DNA of 64,000 nucleotides from Brevundimonas sp. NIBR10 (GCF_027912515.1 NZ_CP115464.1:2232001-2296000), one strand, 5' to 3'. Shown: positions 17,575 through 26,848, counted from the stretch's first letter. A program made the numbers and translations. Notes: generated by a model not told the origin, from the sequence alone.

Positions 17575-19239
17575 CTATTCAAACTTCTTGCCGTCCATGA
17601 CGCCCTGGATCGGGGACTCGGCCGGTTCTGGCTGGGCGGCGCGGGCGGCCCAATAGGCCCTGAGCTGGCCGTTGGGATCGGCGACGACGCTCGGGCGCAC
17701 ATCGTAGATGAAGGTCTCGCGCGTCTGCGGCGTATAGGCCGGCCAGGCGGGCGCACCGGGGATCGACGGATTGCCGGTGCGTGCGAAGGCGGCGAAGGTC
17801 GCGCTCATCAGGTCCGCCATGGCGTTCTGCTCGGGGCCTGCACCAACCAGGCCTGCCGAGACATCGACATTGTCGAAGATGAAAGGCAGTTCGACCGCGT
17901 GGGGCGACCGCAGCTTGCCGCCGAGCACGGGCGAGTTCCAGTCGATCTTGTACATGTATACCGGCGCGGCCTGCTGGGCGTACTTGCGCTCGGCGAGGGT
18001 GATCGAGCTGGCCGTGAACATCATGTCCGTCATGACGCTGGTGTAGAGGTGCATCGGCAGGTCGTTCGGGGCTTGGGCGCGATACAGGGCGATGGTGTTG
18101 GCTGCTTCGGCTGGGCCGACGATGCCGCCGACGCGGGTGGTCAGATCGGCCTCGGTCATCGTCTGCCAGGTCGGGTCGCTGAGGACCACATTGGTGGCCT
18201 CGTCCTTGGTCGAGCCGACCATAATCGGGACGCCAGCCGACAAGGGCGAGCCGACGGGGTCGAAAGGGTTGGTGGGCAATGTCTCGCCATCGACGGCGGG
18301 CATATAGGCCAGGAGTCCGGCGCGGGCCCCGGCCTTCATGAGGGTGTCGGTCGGCAAGGCACGCAGAGCTGCGACATCCCCGACCTGTAGACCCAGCTGG
18401 GCGAACAGCTTGTCGCGTGTGGTGGTCGCGGCCTCAAGCGTGCCGACCTTCACGGCCGCGCCGCTCTGGATGATCGCCTTGTGGAACAGGCCCTGGGCTG
18501 ACGGCATGGCCAGCAGGGTGCTGACCTTGGAGCCGCCGCCCGACTGGCCGAAGATGGTGACGTTGTCGGGGTCACCGCCGAAGGACGCGATATTGGCCTT
18601 GACCCATTTCAAGGCCGCCACGATGTCCAGCATCCCGGCCAGGTTCGAGTCGGCGTACTGCGGCCCCGCCTCCGCCCCGAGTTGAAGATAGCCGAACACA
18701 TTCAGGCGGTGGTTCAGCGTGACGACCACGACGTCTTGGCCGCGCGAAAGGTTGCTGCCTTCATAGTATTTGTCGCCGCCGCTCCCCAGGAAGAAGCCGC
18801 CGCCGTGCAGCCAGACCATGACCGGGCGCTTGGCGTTGTCAGCGACCGCGGGGGTCCAGACGTTGAGGACCAGGCAGTCCTCGCTGGTCGGCAGATCGGA
18901 GAAGGACAGGACGCTCGCCATCTCGGGCGGCATGTTCACGGGCGGCTGTGGGCACCGATCGCCCATGCGGTCAGCGACCCGAACTCCGCCCCAGGCCGGT
19001 GGCGGGGCAGGCGGAAGGAAGCGGTTCGCGCCGCCTGTATCGGCTCCATAGTGGATGCCGAGGAACGACAATACGCCTTTGGAAGGCACGCCCTGAAGCT
19101 GGCCCTCGGGGGTCGCAACGATGGGTGCCGCGTCCTGGGCCTGTGCAGGGGGCGGGGGCAGGGCCACGGCCAGTACGGCGGCGAGGATGACCGCGGCCGC
19201 CGCCGATGCGGCTCCGCTGAATGCAAGGAGATGAGACAT
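17575..19239 (-). CDS. Secreted/periplasmic type-B carboxylesterase
   Basis: 554 residues. Hydrophobic signal peptide about 1-35 (PAQAQ). Family landmarks: EDCLVLNVW at 120-128, oxyanion HGGG at 145-148, nucleophile S233 in GQSGGG (the common GESAGG with Gln for Glu), and a His in SPHAVELPF near residue 450. Cleaves carboxylic esters, probably in the periplasm on substrate taken up by the TonB receptor. First gene of the operon with the SDR and tandem LEH-like protein, divergent from tetR. A second type-B esterase is at 28212. Confidence 0.92.
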   Translation of the reverse strand: MSHLLAFSGAASAAAAVILAAVLAVALPPPPAQAQDAAPIVATPEGQLQGVPSKGVLSFLGIHYGADTGGANRFLPPAPPPAWGGVRVADRMGDRCPQPPVNMPPEMASVLSFSDLPTSEDCLVLNVWTPAVADNAKRPVMVWLHGGGFFLGSGGDKYYEGSNLSRGQDVVVVTLNHRLNVFGYLQLGAEAGPQYADSNLAGMLDIVAALKWVKANIASFGGDPDNVTIFGQSGGGSKVSTLLAMPSAQGLFHKAIIQSGAAVKVGTLEAATTTRDKLFAQLGLQVGDVAALRALPTDTLMKAGARAGLLAYMPAVDGETLPTNPFDPVGSPLSAGVPIMVGSTKDEATNVVLSDPTWQTMTEADLTTRVGGIVGPAEAANTIALYRAQAPNDLPMHLYTSVMTDMMFTASSITLAERKYAQQAAPVYMYKIDWNSPVLGGKLRSPHAVELPFIFDNVDVSAGLVGAGPEQNAMADLMSATFAAFARTGNPSIPGAPAWPAYTPQTRETFIYDVRPSVVADPNGQLRAYWAARAAQPEPAESPIQGVMDGKKFE

Positions 19240-19577
19240 GCCGAACCTGTTTTCCAGAGACCCCGGGGATCTCGTTGCTGGTGGTCCGTCTCAGGCCTTG
19301 TCGAAGAGTCGGCATAGCCGACCGCGCCGCAAAGCGGGTGAGAACGGTGATGACTGCGTTTCCACTCACGGGTCGTACGGCGACGGGCCGACGACCGCTT
19401 TTTCGAGGTCTGATCAAGCGGCGTTTGCTTCCTCCGCCGCTTGAAATGCCCCGCTGCATCTGAGAACGAACGCCTGTATAAGTCAAGCGCCTTAAATCGG
19501 ATCGGCAGCGAACTTCTCGAATTTCTTCGCGGGATCGTCTGCTTTTATTTTGTGCGGCAGTGGGGCAAGGACCGCAG
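19240..19577. promoter_or_regulatory. Divergent control region between esterase operon and tetR
   Basis: No gene is seen in these 338 nt. It holds GTCGGC-ATA-GCCGAC (19308-19322), a perfect 10-bp hairpin TCAAGCGGCG/CGCCGCTTGA (19414-19444, 11-nt loop) and the 17-bp motif at 19478. TCAAGCG recurs in the last two. Likely the autoregulatory region of the TetR protein. Confidence 0.55.
19478..19494. promoter_or_regulatory. Shared operator motif, copy 2
   Basis: ATAAGTCAAGCGCCTTA differs from copy 1 (15728-15744) at two positions only. Half-sites are TAAGTCA and, inverted, TAAGGCG. It lies 83 nt upstream of the tetR start and 239 nt upstream of the divergent esterase start, and includes TTGACTTAT on the minus strand. 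Best candidate for the binding site of the adjacent TetR. Confidence 0.6.
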
Positions 19578-20249
19578 ATGGCAAGACTGTTTCACGAGTA
19601 TCCTAAGACCGCCAAAAAGCTGATGCTGGCGGCGGAACGGCTGTACGGTCAGCACGGTCTGGATGGAGTGTCGCTGCGCCAACTGGCCACCGCCGCCGGC
19701 CAGGCCAACAACTATGTCGTCCAGCATCATTTCGGATCCAAGCTCGGCCTGATCCAGGCGGTGTCGGAGATGCGACTTCCGGCCATGGAGGCTCATCGCC
19801 AGAGCCTCCTCGACGCGGCCCGGGCCGAGAATGATTTCAGCGTGGCGCGAATGCTCAGCTGCCTGTTCTCCCCCTTGGTGACGGTGCTGGAGGCGCAGGA
19901 CATGAAGGACTATGCGCGCTTCACCCTGGCCGTGATGCATCTGGACCCGGAACAGCATCCGTTCGTGCGATCGACCGACATATCGCCGGCCTCGACCGAG
20001 ATCCGCAGCAAGCTCAGCGAATCGCTCTCGCATCTCGAGCCCGATGTGTTCCGCCGCCGGCTAGCGCTGAGCGCCAGCGTGTTTCTGAACGGCATTTCCG
20101 AGCTGGGCGGCAAGCTCAAGCTGTCGCCTGCCGGCTATGCCAGCACCGACCAGTATTGCAGTGACGTCTTCGAGGCCGCCCTGGCGGTCCTGACCTGTCC
20201 GTTCTCGACCGAGGCCCGCGCCGATTTCCGCAAAGCCGACGCAAGCTGA
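19578..20249 (+). CDS. TetR-family transcriptional regulator
   Basis: 223 residues from the ATG at 19578, 6 nt after AAGGA; a GTG six codons upstream is possible. The N-terminal TetR helix-turn-helix covers about residues 8-55 (KLMLAAERLYGQHGLDGVSLRQLATAAG, then YVVQHHFGSKLGLIQAV). The C-terminal ligand-binding domain is of no recognised subclass. Divergent from the esterase-SDR-LEH operon and convergent with the tannase-type gene. The shared 17-bp motif next to it and upstream of the TonB receptor suggests it represses both, and itself, until an inducer binds. Confidence 0.9.
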   Translation: MARLFHEYPKTAKKLMLAAERLYGQHGLDGVSLRQLATAAGQANNYVVQHHFGSKLGLIQAVSEMRLPAMEAHRQSLLDAARAENDFSVARMLSCLFSPLVTVLEAQDMKDYARFTLAVMHLDPEQHPFVRSTDISPASTEIRSKLSESLSHLEPDVFRRRLALSASVFLNGISELGGKLKLSPAGYASTDQYCSDVFEAALAVLTCPFSTEARADFRKADAS

Positions 20250-20261
20250 TGTGGATACGAA

Positions 20262-20291
20262 GACGCCGCCCCACGCAGGTGGAGCGGCGTC
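20262..20291. terminator. Bidirectional stem-loop between convergent genes
   Basis: GACGCCGC and GCGGCGTC (8 bp) enclose a second CCAC/GTGG pair, giving a strong hairpin midway between the tetR stop and the tannase-type gene stop. No T-tract follows, so the terminator function is inferred from position and stem strength. Confidence 0.55.
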
Positions 20292-20312
20292 CCAAGTCGC
20301 AACCTAGTCCTG

Positions 20313-21968
20313 TCAGGCGCGTGGCGGGGCCTGGCAGGTCCAGTTTGCGGCGTCATAGACGGCGTTGGGCACGCCGGCCTTGGAGCGATCAAACACGGCG
20401 ACCTCTGGATAGCGGCACAGCATGAAATCGCGCGAGGTTCCCGTCGGCGGCGGCACGAGGACACCGGACACCATCCGGGTCGCGGGATCGGCGAACAGCA
20501 GCTGCTGACGGTCAACGCCTCGGTGCGCGACGACGGCACCGGGGGCCTCGCCCTTCTCGACCCAGTTGATGAGTTCGGTCATCAGGACGTCGGGCGCATC
20601 GCCCGGGCCAGTGCCCGAACCGCAGTGACCCATGCCCGGGATCTTATAGAAGCTGGCGAACTGACGCAGGTTGTTCATACCGTCGACCGAGACGGCCGCA
20701 TCGGCGTAGTATTGCTCCATCTCCGTGTCGATGCAGCAAGGATCACTGACCCCGTTCCACATCAGCACCTTGCCCCCGGCGGCGCGATAGGGCGCGAGGT
20801 TGGCGCTGTAGGGCCAGCCGAAATCCAGCTTCTTGGTTGCCTCCCACCAGCGGTCGATGGTGGCCTGGTCGTTGAGGTCCATGGTCATCACGTCGAAGTC
20901 AGGGCCGAACAGGACCTTGGCCAGCGAGCTGCCGATCACATAGCCGGGCGATGAACGCGCCATGTTCCCGACAGTGGCGGCGTCCGACCATGGTGGCGGA
21001 ACCTGACCCATGAAGCCGGCCCACACCGTCATGTTGGAGATCGGAAAGCCGACCTTGATCTGACCTGCCGGGCTGCGAGGCCCGGCTACGATGGCCTTGA
21101 TGCTTTTGAGTTCGGGCTGGGTCAGGCAATCCGGCTTGTCACCGTCGGCGCAGGCTACCGTGTCGAAGTCGAACTGGCACTTTGTATGATCCTGGATGAT
21201 GTCGTCCTTGGCACCGTCGATCTCGTCGCAGGCGGCGGTGACCTTGGCGTCCAGCATGACGAATTTGGCCGGCGAGACCCACGATCCCGGCTCGCGCGCC
21301 ATCTGCTGGGCCGCGTTGATGAAGGCCAGCATGGTCGCCGAGCTGCGACCACCGGGGGCACCGAGCAGGACGCCGTCATAGTCCTCGGGGTGTCGCTCGA
21401 TAGCTTCGGTCGTCATCCGCCCGCCACCGGAGCAGCCGGACGTGTAGCGATAGAAGGACTGGACGCCGTAGTAGAGACGCGTGATCTGTTGGGTCGCGAC
21501 AGCGGTGACATGGGCCCCGCGGTCGATGTGGTCGCGGGCCTGAGCGGGATCGGCCAGGAAGCTCCAGTCCAGGATGTGCCCGGTGTGCCCCGTATCGGTG
21601 CCGGCGACGGCGAAGCCCTGAACCAGCGGATTGCCGGCGGGGATCTGCGAGTCGGACGGCACGTAGCCTGCGGCTCCGCCCATGCCGATGAAATAGTAGC
21701 GGTTCTGCCAGCCGGTGTCGGGAAGTTGCAGCCGGAAATTGACCTTGTTCGGCCCCGGGTTGGTCGTCGTCACATAGCCCTCGATTCGGCAGTGCGGCAC
21801 GGGGGCCGCCGTCGAGGTCGCCGAGGTGATCGTGGTGTCGGCGGGTGCGCTGGCCTGGATCGCGGCGGTCTCGCACGTGCCTGCGGATGCGGATGACCCG
21901 TAGAATAGCGCCAGCGCCCCGACGGCACCGCCGCACGCCAGTAGTCTGGATTTCACAGATAGACTCAC
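20313..21968 (-). CDS. Tannase/feruloyl-esterase family hydrolase
   Basis: 551 residues from a GTG start preceded by GGGAGG at about 6 nt. Signal peptide about 1-29 (SSASAG). The family's hallmark is complete: nucleophile S180 in G-C179-S-G-G-G-R, acid D409 in GVSDPC, and H448-C449 in GMGHCG, where the two Cys next to Ser and His form the family's characteristic disulfide. Members cleave phenolic-acid or gallate esters; MHETase is a relative. Secreted or periplasmic. Downstream of the 697-residue hydrolase in the same direction, 107 nt apart. The third ester hydrolase type in this region. Confidence 0.92.
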   Translation of the reverse strand: MSLSVKSRLLACGGAVGALALFYGSSASAGTCETAAIQASAPADTTITSATSTAAPVPHCRIEGYVTTTNPGPNKVNFRLQLPDTGWQNRYYFIGMGGAAGYVPSDSQIPAGNPLVQGFAVAGTDTGHTGHILDWSFLADPAQARDHIDRGAHVTAVATQQITRLYYGVQSFYRYTSGCSGGGRMTTEAIERHPEDYDGVLLGAPGGRSSATMLAFINAAQQMAREPGSWVSPAKFVMLDAKVTAACDEIDGAKDDIIQDHTKCQFDFDTVACADGDKPDCLTQPELKSIKAIVAGPRSPAGQIKVGFPISNMTVWAGFMGQVPPPWSDAATVGNMARSSPGYVIGSSLAKVLFGPDFDVMTMDLNDQATIDRWWEATKKLDFGWPYSANLAPYRAAGGKVLMWNGVSDPCCIDTEMEQYYADAAVSVDGMNNLRQFASFYKIPGMGHCGSGTGPGDAPDVLMTELINWVEKGEAPGAVVAHRGVDRQQLLFADPATRMVSGVLVPPPTGTSRDFMLCRYPEVAVFDRSKAGVPNAVYDAANWTCQAPPRA

Positions 21969-22074
21969 GATTGTCCTCCCTGGACGTTTCCGCCGGCATC
22001 GCGCCTCTTGATTGGACGCATCACCGACGCTGGAAAAAATCGGGGTCGCCTTGGACCCGGTCGGCGTTCTGAAC

Positions 22075-24168
22075 TCAGGTGACCACGACCCTTGCCGAGG
22101 CGAGGTTTTCGACCTGTCTGCGGGCCGCTGGGTCACCGTGACGGTTCAGCCGCACCCGGCAGGTGACGAAATAGACACCGGGCTTGTCGAAGGCGGTCGT
22201 CGTCGACAGCGTCAGGTCGGTCTGGCCTGGCACCACCTCTGCCTTGAGCGAATAGGCACCGCTGGCGTCGAGATCCCAATGCGCCTGGGTGAAGGTCCCC
22301 GCGCCTTCCGGTGCCTCGGCATGGGCCGTCAGGGTGACCGGTTCGCCGACCTTGACGTCGGTCCGGACGGTGCCGTTGGCAGTGACCTCCACGACCGGCT
22401 GAATGCCGCCGCGTTCCCGGGCGGAACGAGGCAGGGTGACCTTTCCGTCCGAGAAGGCATAGGTCGTCTCGGCTGGTGGGATGCCCTGTTCGACCCAGGT
22501 CGCCAGATCGACCAGTCCCTGTTCGATCACGGGCATATAGTCGATCAGCCAGGTCGTCGTCGCGCGTTTGGGATTGGTCGGCAGCAGCATCGGCGGAACG
22601 TGCTCGGCGTTCTGGGTCCACTGCAGACGGAACCTCTCGCGCGCCTTTTCAGACCCTTGCGCCTCTTCGACCGCTCGCTTGTAGATGACGCCCTGGGGCG
22701 GCCACAGCGAAGCGTCGTGGGTGTGGTGGACCCACAACAGCTTGCCCTCGTACTGACCGGAATATGGCACGCCCATCAGGGGTGACTGAACCGGTACGCC
22801 GTGCTGCGGATAGATCGGCTGGCCGTCCACGCGCAGGAAGTCGTTCAGCGGGTCTTCGGAAATGTGGTGCCGATAGGCGTAGCAGAAGGCGAGGAAGGCA
22901 TGGTTGTCCAGGTGGACGCTGTCACCGACCTCGACACCTCGGAAGCGCAGGATATTGGCGTCGGCCCGCCCGTCGCAGAACCATATGTCGCCAACCGCGC
23001 GGGTGCAGAACAATTGCCGTCCGGCGACGGCACCGCTGTCGATTTTGACGCCGCACCCGGTGCTGTAACCGCGGGTCAGGCCCTTGACCTCGACCGCGAC
23101 CGGCAGATCCCAGGCACCGCTGCTGGATGCCATCAGCATGATCATCGCCTTGGAGTCTGCGTACTCGGCCCCGGCGAACTCCTCGCCCATCAGGTCCTGG
23201 GCCGTGATGATCCGTGTGATCGGCAGGGTGACGTCGATCAGGTCGTCCGAGACTACCTCGGGCCGGTCGTGGCCGATGTAGCCGGGGCGGGTCCAGAAGT
23301 CGGCGAAATAGTCCGAGTCCTCCTCCAGCAGCATGCTGGCGATCGAACACCACAGCCAGATCTGGCCCATGGGTTTGGCGATCATGAACTCGTCGCCCCG
23401 CGGGAATCCGAGCCGGTAGAGGTTGGCCAATTCCTCGCGTTCGTGCTGGCTCAGCCCGGTGAACGGATCCCCGCTGCCGCCGGGGGCCATGGCGTCGATG
23501 ACGCCTTCCAGCTTGTCGCCACGCAACAGGCGCTGGACGTTGAACATGCTCCCGAAGGAGAAGGGCTGCTCGCTGCGGACGCGTGAGTTGGTGCCGTGCG
23601 GCTCGACATTGCCGCCGCCCATGAAGGGCAGGGCGCCGTCATAGACACCGTCGCAATATTCGAGACACAGTGGCGACCGCCGACCGCCGCCGCTGCCGCC
23701 CCAGACGTAGCTGTAGTCCGGCTCGCGGCCGAACACCTGTTTGCAGACATATTTGGAGAACCGTGCGCTCTCGACGCTGGCGCGATACCCATACAGTCCC
23801 GGATCGATGCCCGCGCGCGGGTCGATGTCGTCGCCGATATGGCCCGAGTTCGATTCGACCATATAGCCGCCCAGACCGACCATCATGTCGAGGCCACCCA
23901 GCAGCGCGCCCATGGCCCCGGCGAACGCTTCCTCGTGACCCGCGTGGGCCCCTTCGAGCGGATGATACATCCGGCCGCCCCACTCCTCCTTGGCCGGGAA
24001 GTAGAAGGTGAAACGGGTGTCGGTGTCGGCGAATCCCCCGTGAACGTTGCGGTGCGGGTAGGGCTTCTCGCGCCACTCATCACGATCGATGTACGGTGCC
24101 CCGAAATAGCTGTCCCCCACGACGTAGCCGCGGGTGTCCAGCGCCGGTTTTTCGACGACATCCAGCAT
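22075..24168 (-). CDS. Large uncharacterised hydrolase with C-terminal PKD-like domain
   Basis: 697 residues from the ATG at 24168, 6 nt after GGAAGA. Not recognised as a known family. A serine-hydrolase elbow-like GGSGGGRR with S159 lies near residues 157-164 and recalls the CSGGGR of tannase-type esterases. The C-terminal 105 residues (VEVTANGTVRTDVKVGEPVTL onward, in an Ig-like strand pattern ending RVRLNR...ARVVV) look like a PKD domain. No signal peptide is visible, unusual for a PKD-bearing enzyme. Probably co-transcribed with the tannase-type gene and divergent from the second TonB receptor. Function inferred as ester or lactone hydrolysis only from context. Confidence 0.8.
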   Translation of the reverse strand: MLDVVEKPALDTRGYVVGDSYFGAPYIDRDEWREKPYPHRNVHGGFADTDTRFTFYFPAKEEWGGRMYHPLEGAHAGHEEAFAGAMGALLGGLDMMVGLGGYMVESNSGHIGDDIDPRAGIDPGLYGYRASVESARFSKYVCKQVFGREPDYSYVWGGSGGGRRSPLCLEYCDGVYDGALPFMGGGNVEPHGTNSRVRSEQPFSFGSMFNVQRLLRGDKLEGVIDAMAPGGSGDPFTGLSQHEREELANLYRLGFPRGDEFMIAKPMGQIWLWCSIASMLLEEDSDYFADFWTRPGYIGHDRPEVVSDDLIDVTLPITRIITAQDLMGEEFAGAEYADSKAMIMLMASSSGAWDLPVAVEVKGLTRGYSTGCGVKIDSGAVAGRQLFCTRAVGDIWFCDGRADANILRFRGVEVGDSVHLDNHAFLAFCYAYRHHISEDPLNDFLRVDGQPIYPQHGVPVQSPLMGVPYSGQYEGKLLWVHHTHDASLWPPQGVIYKRAVEEAQGSEKARERFRLQWTQNAEHVPPMLLPTNPKRATTTWLIDYMPVIEQGLVDLATWVEQGIPPAETTYAFSDGKVTLPRSARERGGIQPVVEVTANGTVRTDVKVGEPVTLTAHAEAPEGAGTFTQAHWDLDASGAYSLKAEVVPGQTDLTLSTTTAFDKPGVYFVTCRVRLNRHGDPAARRQVENLASARVVVT

Positions 24169-24224
24169 GAGCGTTCTTCCCAATGTGTGACCGCATCCGG
24201 TCCCGGCTCTGCGGCCAGTGGCGT

Positions 24225-24254
24225 CATCTAGGCAGGCGTTCTGATATCGGTCAA
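24225..24254 (-). promoter_or_regulatory. Putative promoter of the 697-residue hydrolase gene
   Basis: Minus strand TTGACCG (-35) and CCTAGATG (-10, partial match to GCTANAWC) are 15 bp apart. The spacer contains GATATCAGAACGC, one copy of a 13-bp direct repeat, which would place a repressor site between the two promoter boxes. Confidence 0.45.
24236..24248. repeat. 13-bp direct repeat, copy 1
   Basis: GCGTTCTGATATC, repeated exactly at 24324-24336, 88 bp apart start to start. Both copies are in the 280-bp divergent region between the 697-residue hydrolase and the second TonB receptor. Confidence 0.6.
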
Positions 24255-24323
24255 CTATTCTCTAGGGGAAATAACGTGAAATGCGTGACCGCAAATGTGC
24301 CGTTTTGTCGGGTCGCCGATACT

Positions 24324-24336
24324 GCGTTCTGATATC
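24324..24336. repeat. 13-bp direct repeat, copy 2
   Basis: Second exact copy of GCGTTCTGATATC. Here the core extends into the perfect palindrome CTGATATCAG. It lies 113 nt upstream of the receptor start, consistent with a regulator site. No gene is seen between 24169 and 24448. Confidence 0.6.
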
Positions 24337-24448
24337 AGACGAATGTTCTTGCCGACTTTCTGAACATGTGAGACTGATTTGTTCAATGCACGGCGGGGGG
24401 ATCATCCCACCAGCGCCCATCAAGGGTCTTGCCGGCACGGAGGGAACG

Positions 24449-26767
24449 ATGAACGATCACGCTTTCGGCGCCGGTTTCGCGCGCCCACTTCGCAAGCTCG
24501 GCCTTGCCGGTCTGCTGTTTGCGACCTGTCTGACGGCTCCGACACTGGTCTCGGCTCAGCAGACCGCATCGCCATCCAGTGACCCGAATGCGGCGTCCGC
24601 CGTGGACGACGTGGTCGTCACCGCCCGTCGGCGCCAGGAACGCCTGCAGGAAGTGCCGATCGCCGTGACGGCGCTGAGCGAGGAAATCCTGGAAGAAAAG
24701 GGCGTCCGGGACGCCAACGACCTGGGTCAGGTCGCGCCGGGTCTCAGCGTTCAGAACACCACCGCCAACCGCAACAACATCACCTATTCGATCCGGGGTC
24801 AGGGCCAGGCCTTCGGCCAGAACTCGCCGGGCGTCGTGCCCTATTTCGCCGAAGTGCCCTCGTTCGGGGACGCCATTTTCGATCTGCAGGGTATCCAGGT
24901 CCTGAAAGGACCGCAGGGCACGCTGTTCGGCCGCAACACCACCGGCGGTGCCATCCTGTTTGCTCCCAAGGCACCGAGTGAGGATTTCAACGGCTACCTG
25001 CTCGGCCGTGTCGGCAACTATAGCCGCCGCGACGTCGAATTCGGCGTCGGTGGTCCGATCCTGGGCGAGCGGCTGCTGTTCCGGGTGGCGGGCCAGATGC
25101 TGCGCCGCGACGGCTATACCGACAATGTGACGACCGGCGATCAGATGGACAATGAGCATCGCCAGGCCTGGCGTGCCAGCATCACCGCACGTCCGTTCGA
25201 CGGATTCGAGAACACACTGCTCTACCAAGACGTAGAGGTTGACGAGGCCGGTTCCGGCCTGCTGCTGTCGGTCATCACCCCGACCTTCTCCAATGAGCCG
25301 ATCTATACCCAGTTGCAGACGGCTCTGACGGCCCAGAGGGCGCGAGGACCGCGATCCATCGCGACCAACTACGAGCCTGACTTCATCAAGCTGGACAGCC
25401 AGGGCTGGATCAATACGACCAGCTGGCGCCTGAACGATCATCTGACGCTGAAGAACATCTACAGCCAGCGTCGATTCACGGCCGGTCAATCGTATGATCT
25501 GGACGGCAGCCCGATCACGGTCCTGCACGTCACCAACCCGGTCGGCAAGAAGACCAAGACCACCAGCGAAGAGTTCCAGGCCCAGTTCAACTTCGGGAAC
25601 ATCGACGGGGTCATCGGCTATTTCACCGAGGATTCCAACACGCCGATTGTCTACGGATTTGACACGCGACAGTTCGTGCGGATCCCGGGCCTTCTGCCCA
25701 ACGGCGGCGTGATCCAGGCCGTCAACATCGCCCAGGGTTCGTCGGGCAGTCGCGCCTTTTACGGCCAGGTCGACTGGTCGGTCACGGATCAGCTGACCCT
25801 GACCGGCGGTATTCGCAAGACCACCGATGAACGCTCCAGCGGTCCGTCCGAGACTTTCGTACTGTTCTCGCCGCTTCAGCCCTACCCGACCGGTCTTACT
25901 GCGGCGGCCGGTGCCAGGCTGTTCGCGTCGTTTGATGCCACGACATGGAACGTGGCGGCCAACTACCAGTTCAGCCAGGATCTCAACGTCTATGCGACCG
26001 TCCGAAAGGGTTTCAAGAGCGGCGGTTTCAACGGCACGGCGATCAACCCGGCGGACCAGTTCTTCCAGCCCGAGGAAGTCACGGACTACGAGTTCGGGAT
26101 CAAGGGTCTGGCCGTCTTGGGCGACTGGCAGGTGCGGTATGCGGCTGACGTCTTCTACGACGACTACACCAACATCCAGCGGTTCGTGAACCTGGCGACC
26201 GTGCCGGCATCGACGGTGACGCGCAACGCGGCCGCGGGTTCCATCGCCGGGATCGATCTCGATCTGACCATTGCCCCGACCGACTGGTTCAGCGCCTCGG
26301 TGCAATACACCTATCTCGACGCCAAATACGACAGCTACAACGACGCCCTGCTCGGCGACCTGTCCAGTAGCCGATTCCCGAATACGCCCGAGCACCAGCT
26401 GAACTTCACGCCCCGGGTGGAAATCCCGCTGCCCGAAGGGATGGGCGATTTGTCGGCCCTGGCCAGCGTCTACTACCAGAGTGGCATCGCCACCGATCCG
26501 GCCAACGTCCCGAACGGAAACGCGCTGGTCGCCCTGTCCAGCATGGGCACCAATGTCGACGCCTACACCCGTATCGATCTGCGGGCTGACTGGCGCAACA
26601 TCAACGGCACGGGCGTGAGCGCCGCTGCGTACGTCCGCAATGCCACTGACGAAGAGTATATCACCGGTACGAACAACCAACTGACGAGCCAGTTTGGGGT
26701 CGCCACCTATCTGTACGGCCAGCCTCGCTTCTTCGGGGTCGAGCTGCGGTTCGATTTCGGGACCTGA
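24449..26767 (+). CDS. TonB-dependent outer-membrane receptor
   Basis: 772 residues from the ATG at 24449 right after GGAGGG; the frame is open further upstream without a better site. Signal peptide about 1-37 (TLVSAQQ), TonB-box-like DDVVVTARRRQERLQEVP, plug motif QVLKGPQGTLFGRNTTGGAILF, and a long barrel ending in ELRFDFGT. Similar in design to the receptor at 13285. Divergent from the large hydrolase and tannase-type genes, so it likely imports their substrate. The adjacent tandem GntR regulator is a candidate controller. Confidence 0.93.
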   Translation: MNDHAFGAGFARPLRKLGLAGLLFATCLTAPTLVSAQQTASPSSDPNAASAVDDVVVTARRRQERLQEVPIAVTALSEEILEEKGVRDANDLGQVAPGLSVQNTTANRNNITYSIRGQGQAFGQNSPGVVPYFAEVPSFGDAIFDLQGIQVLKGPQGTLFGRNTTGGAILFAPKAPSEDFNGYLLGRVGNYSRRDVEFGVGGPILGERLLFRVAGQMLRRDGYTDNVTTGDQMDNEHRQAWRASITARPFDGFENTLLYQDVEVDEAGSGLLLSVITPTFSNEPIYTQLQTALTAQRARGPRSIATNYEPDFIKLDSQGWINTTSWRLNDHLTLKNIYSQRRFTAGQSYDLDGSPITVLHVTNPVGKKTKTTSEEFQAQFNFGNIDGVIGYFTEDSNTPIVYGFDTRQFVRIPGLLPNGGVIQAVNIAQGSSGSRAFYGQVDWSVTDQLTLTGGIRKTTDERSSGPSETFVLFSPLQPYPTGLTAAAGARLFASFDATTWNVAANYQFSQDLNVYATVRKGFKSGGFNGTAINPADQFFQPEEVTDYEFGIKGLAVLGDWQVRYAADVFYDDYTNIQRFVNLATVPASTVTRNAAAGSIAGIDLDLTIAPTDWFSASVQYTYLDAKYDSYNDALLGDLSSSRFPNTPEHQLNFTPRVEIPLPEGMGDLSALASVYYQSGIATDPANVPNGNALVALSSMGTNVDAYTRIDLRADWRNINGTGVSAAAYVRNATDEEYITGTNNQLTSQFGVATYLYGQPRFFGVELRFDFGT

Positions 26768-26776
26768 TTTCAGGTC
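26761..26776. other. Dyad at the end of the TonB receptor gene
   Basis: GACCTGA-TT-TCAGGTC is a perfect 7-bp inverted repeat that includes the receptor's stop codon. The 2-nt centre makes it an operator-like palindrome rather than a normal terminator loop. Confidence 0.35.
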
Positions 26777-26793
26777 TGGTCTGTCGCGCGTGC

Positions 26794-26848
26794 GCCGTCG
26801 ATCGGTATCTCTATTCGGGCCACCCCGGATCGCGTATCGATCGGCGGC
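26794..26848. promoter_or_regulatory. Imperfect inverted repeat upstream of tandem GntR gene
   Basis: GCCGTCGATCG and, 33 nt on, CGATCGGCGGC pair at 10 of 11 positions. It lies 28 nt upstream of the regulator start and may be an autoregulatory site. Confidence 0.35.
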
